Positions 5,408 to 5,665 of a stretch of 5,665 nt of DNA are shown piece after piece (position 1 is the first letter of the stretch; each line of letters opens with the position of its first letter). Under the pieces are notes generated by a model. The model saw nothing but the letters and a program-made list of their open reading frames with translations, did no database searches and was not told the DNA's origin. Position numbers and translations under genes: made by a program. Source of the stretch: an uncultured Eubacterium sp. GTDB taxonomy: Bacteria; Bacillota; Clostridia; Oscillospirales; Acutalibacteraceae. The stretch lies in contig CAJOER010000072.1 of assembly GCA_905233805.1 (NCBI GenBank), positions 1-5,665 on the forward strand, read 5' to 3'.

Positions 5408-5665
5408 ATGAAATATTTATTTGTTTATTTTACGGGGAACGAACCCGAAGAGGAGCGGATTTGTTTTGCCGTCAGCGAGGACGGAAAGCATTTTAAGCCC
5501 CTCAATAATAACAAGCCGGTTATAACGCAGACCAAGGGCACTCTGTGCTGCCGCGACCCGTTTATTCTCCGCAACGTTAACGGCGGTTATTATATTATTG
5601 CTACAGATATAAAATCCTCCGACGGCTGGTGCTCAAACCACGGCGTTATAAGCTGGCACAGCGAC
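5408..5665 (+). CDS. GH43-like five-bladed beta-propeller protein, N-terminal fragment
   Basis: The frame opens with ATG at 5408 (GGAG six bases upstream at 5398-5401) and stays open to the window edge, giving 86 residues. The start MKYLFVYFTGNEPEEERI, then FAVSEDGKHFKPLN, then RDPFILRN (49-56) and YYIIATD (61-67) resemble the first blade of family 43 glycoside hydrolases and related arabinosidase-like proteins, which cut arabinose- or xylose-containing plant glycans. No signal peptide is present, so the visible part suggests a cytoplasmic enzyme acting on imported oligosaccharides, or a protein in which this is not the catalytic domain. The other catalytic acidic residues would lie beyond the window, so activity and substrate cannot be judged. 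No promoter was found between the terminator and this start. Confidence 0.7.
   Translation, partial: MKYLFVYFTGNEPEEERICFAVSEDGKHFKPLNNNKPVITQTKGTLCCRDPFILRNVNGGYYIIATDIKSSDGWCSNHGVISWHSD

Overview
The window looks like a low-to-mid GC Firmicute of the class Clostridia, probably an anaerobic gut or rumen bacterium of the Ruminococcaceae/Oscillospiraceae type. This is an inference from four things: strong GGAGG-type ribosome binding sites, consensus sigma-A promoters, AT-rich intergenic DNA, and a gene set of Tex, GlmS, a clostridial-type polysaccharide pyruvyl transferase homologue and a GH43-like protein. No mobile element, CRISPR array, tRNA or rRNA was seen. No stretch of more than about 160 bases lacks a gene.

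Left part (1-2083, minus strand): transcription runs leftward from a good promoter at 2114-2142. The first frame is a 448-residue chimera. Residues 1 to about 391 are the N-terminal half of the transcription accessory protein Tex. Residues from about 386 to 448 are the C-terminal tail of a metal-type ABC transporter ATPase. The two join in frame inside a short shared-looking stretch (ELIKEL, about 905-930). A metal ABC-3 permease follows with an ATGA stop/start overlap and runs off the left edge. Tex has lost its C-terminal half, and the ATPase has lost its Walker A, signature and Walker B motifs. Glycine codon choice changes sharply at the same point, so the join is either a real recombination or deletion between two unrelated loci, or a metagenome assembly chimera. 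This is the main anomaly of the window.

Middle (2084-4053): a 161-base divergent intergenic region holds back-to-back promoters for tex and glmS and a 16-base palindrome. glmS (602 residues) is complete, with all catalytic residues visible. Its predicted leader is only about 40 bases, too short for a glmS ribozyme.

Right part (4054-5665): a perfect consensus promoter (TTGACA, 17 bases, TATAAT) drives a complete polysaccharide pyruvyl transferase family gene. That protein carries a C-terminal coiled coil and a basic tail. A strong intrinsic terminator follows. The window ends in the first 86 residues of a GH43-like beta-propeller protein. GlmS feeds amino sugar (UDP-GlcNAc) synthesis, and the pyruvyl transferase homologue may decorate a surface glycan. 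That functional link rests on adjacency only. Apart from the Tex/ABC join, the region reads as ordinary housekeeping and surface-sugar genes. I found no convincing new multi-gene system.
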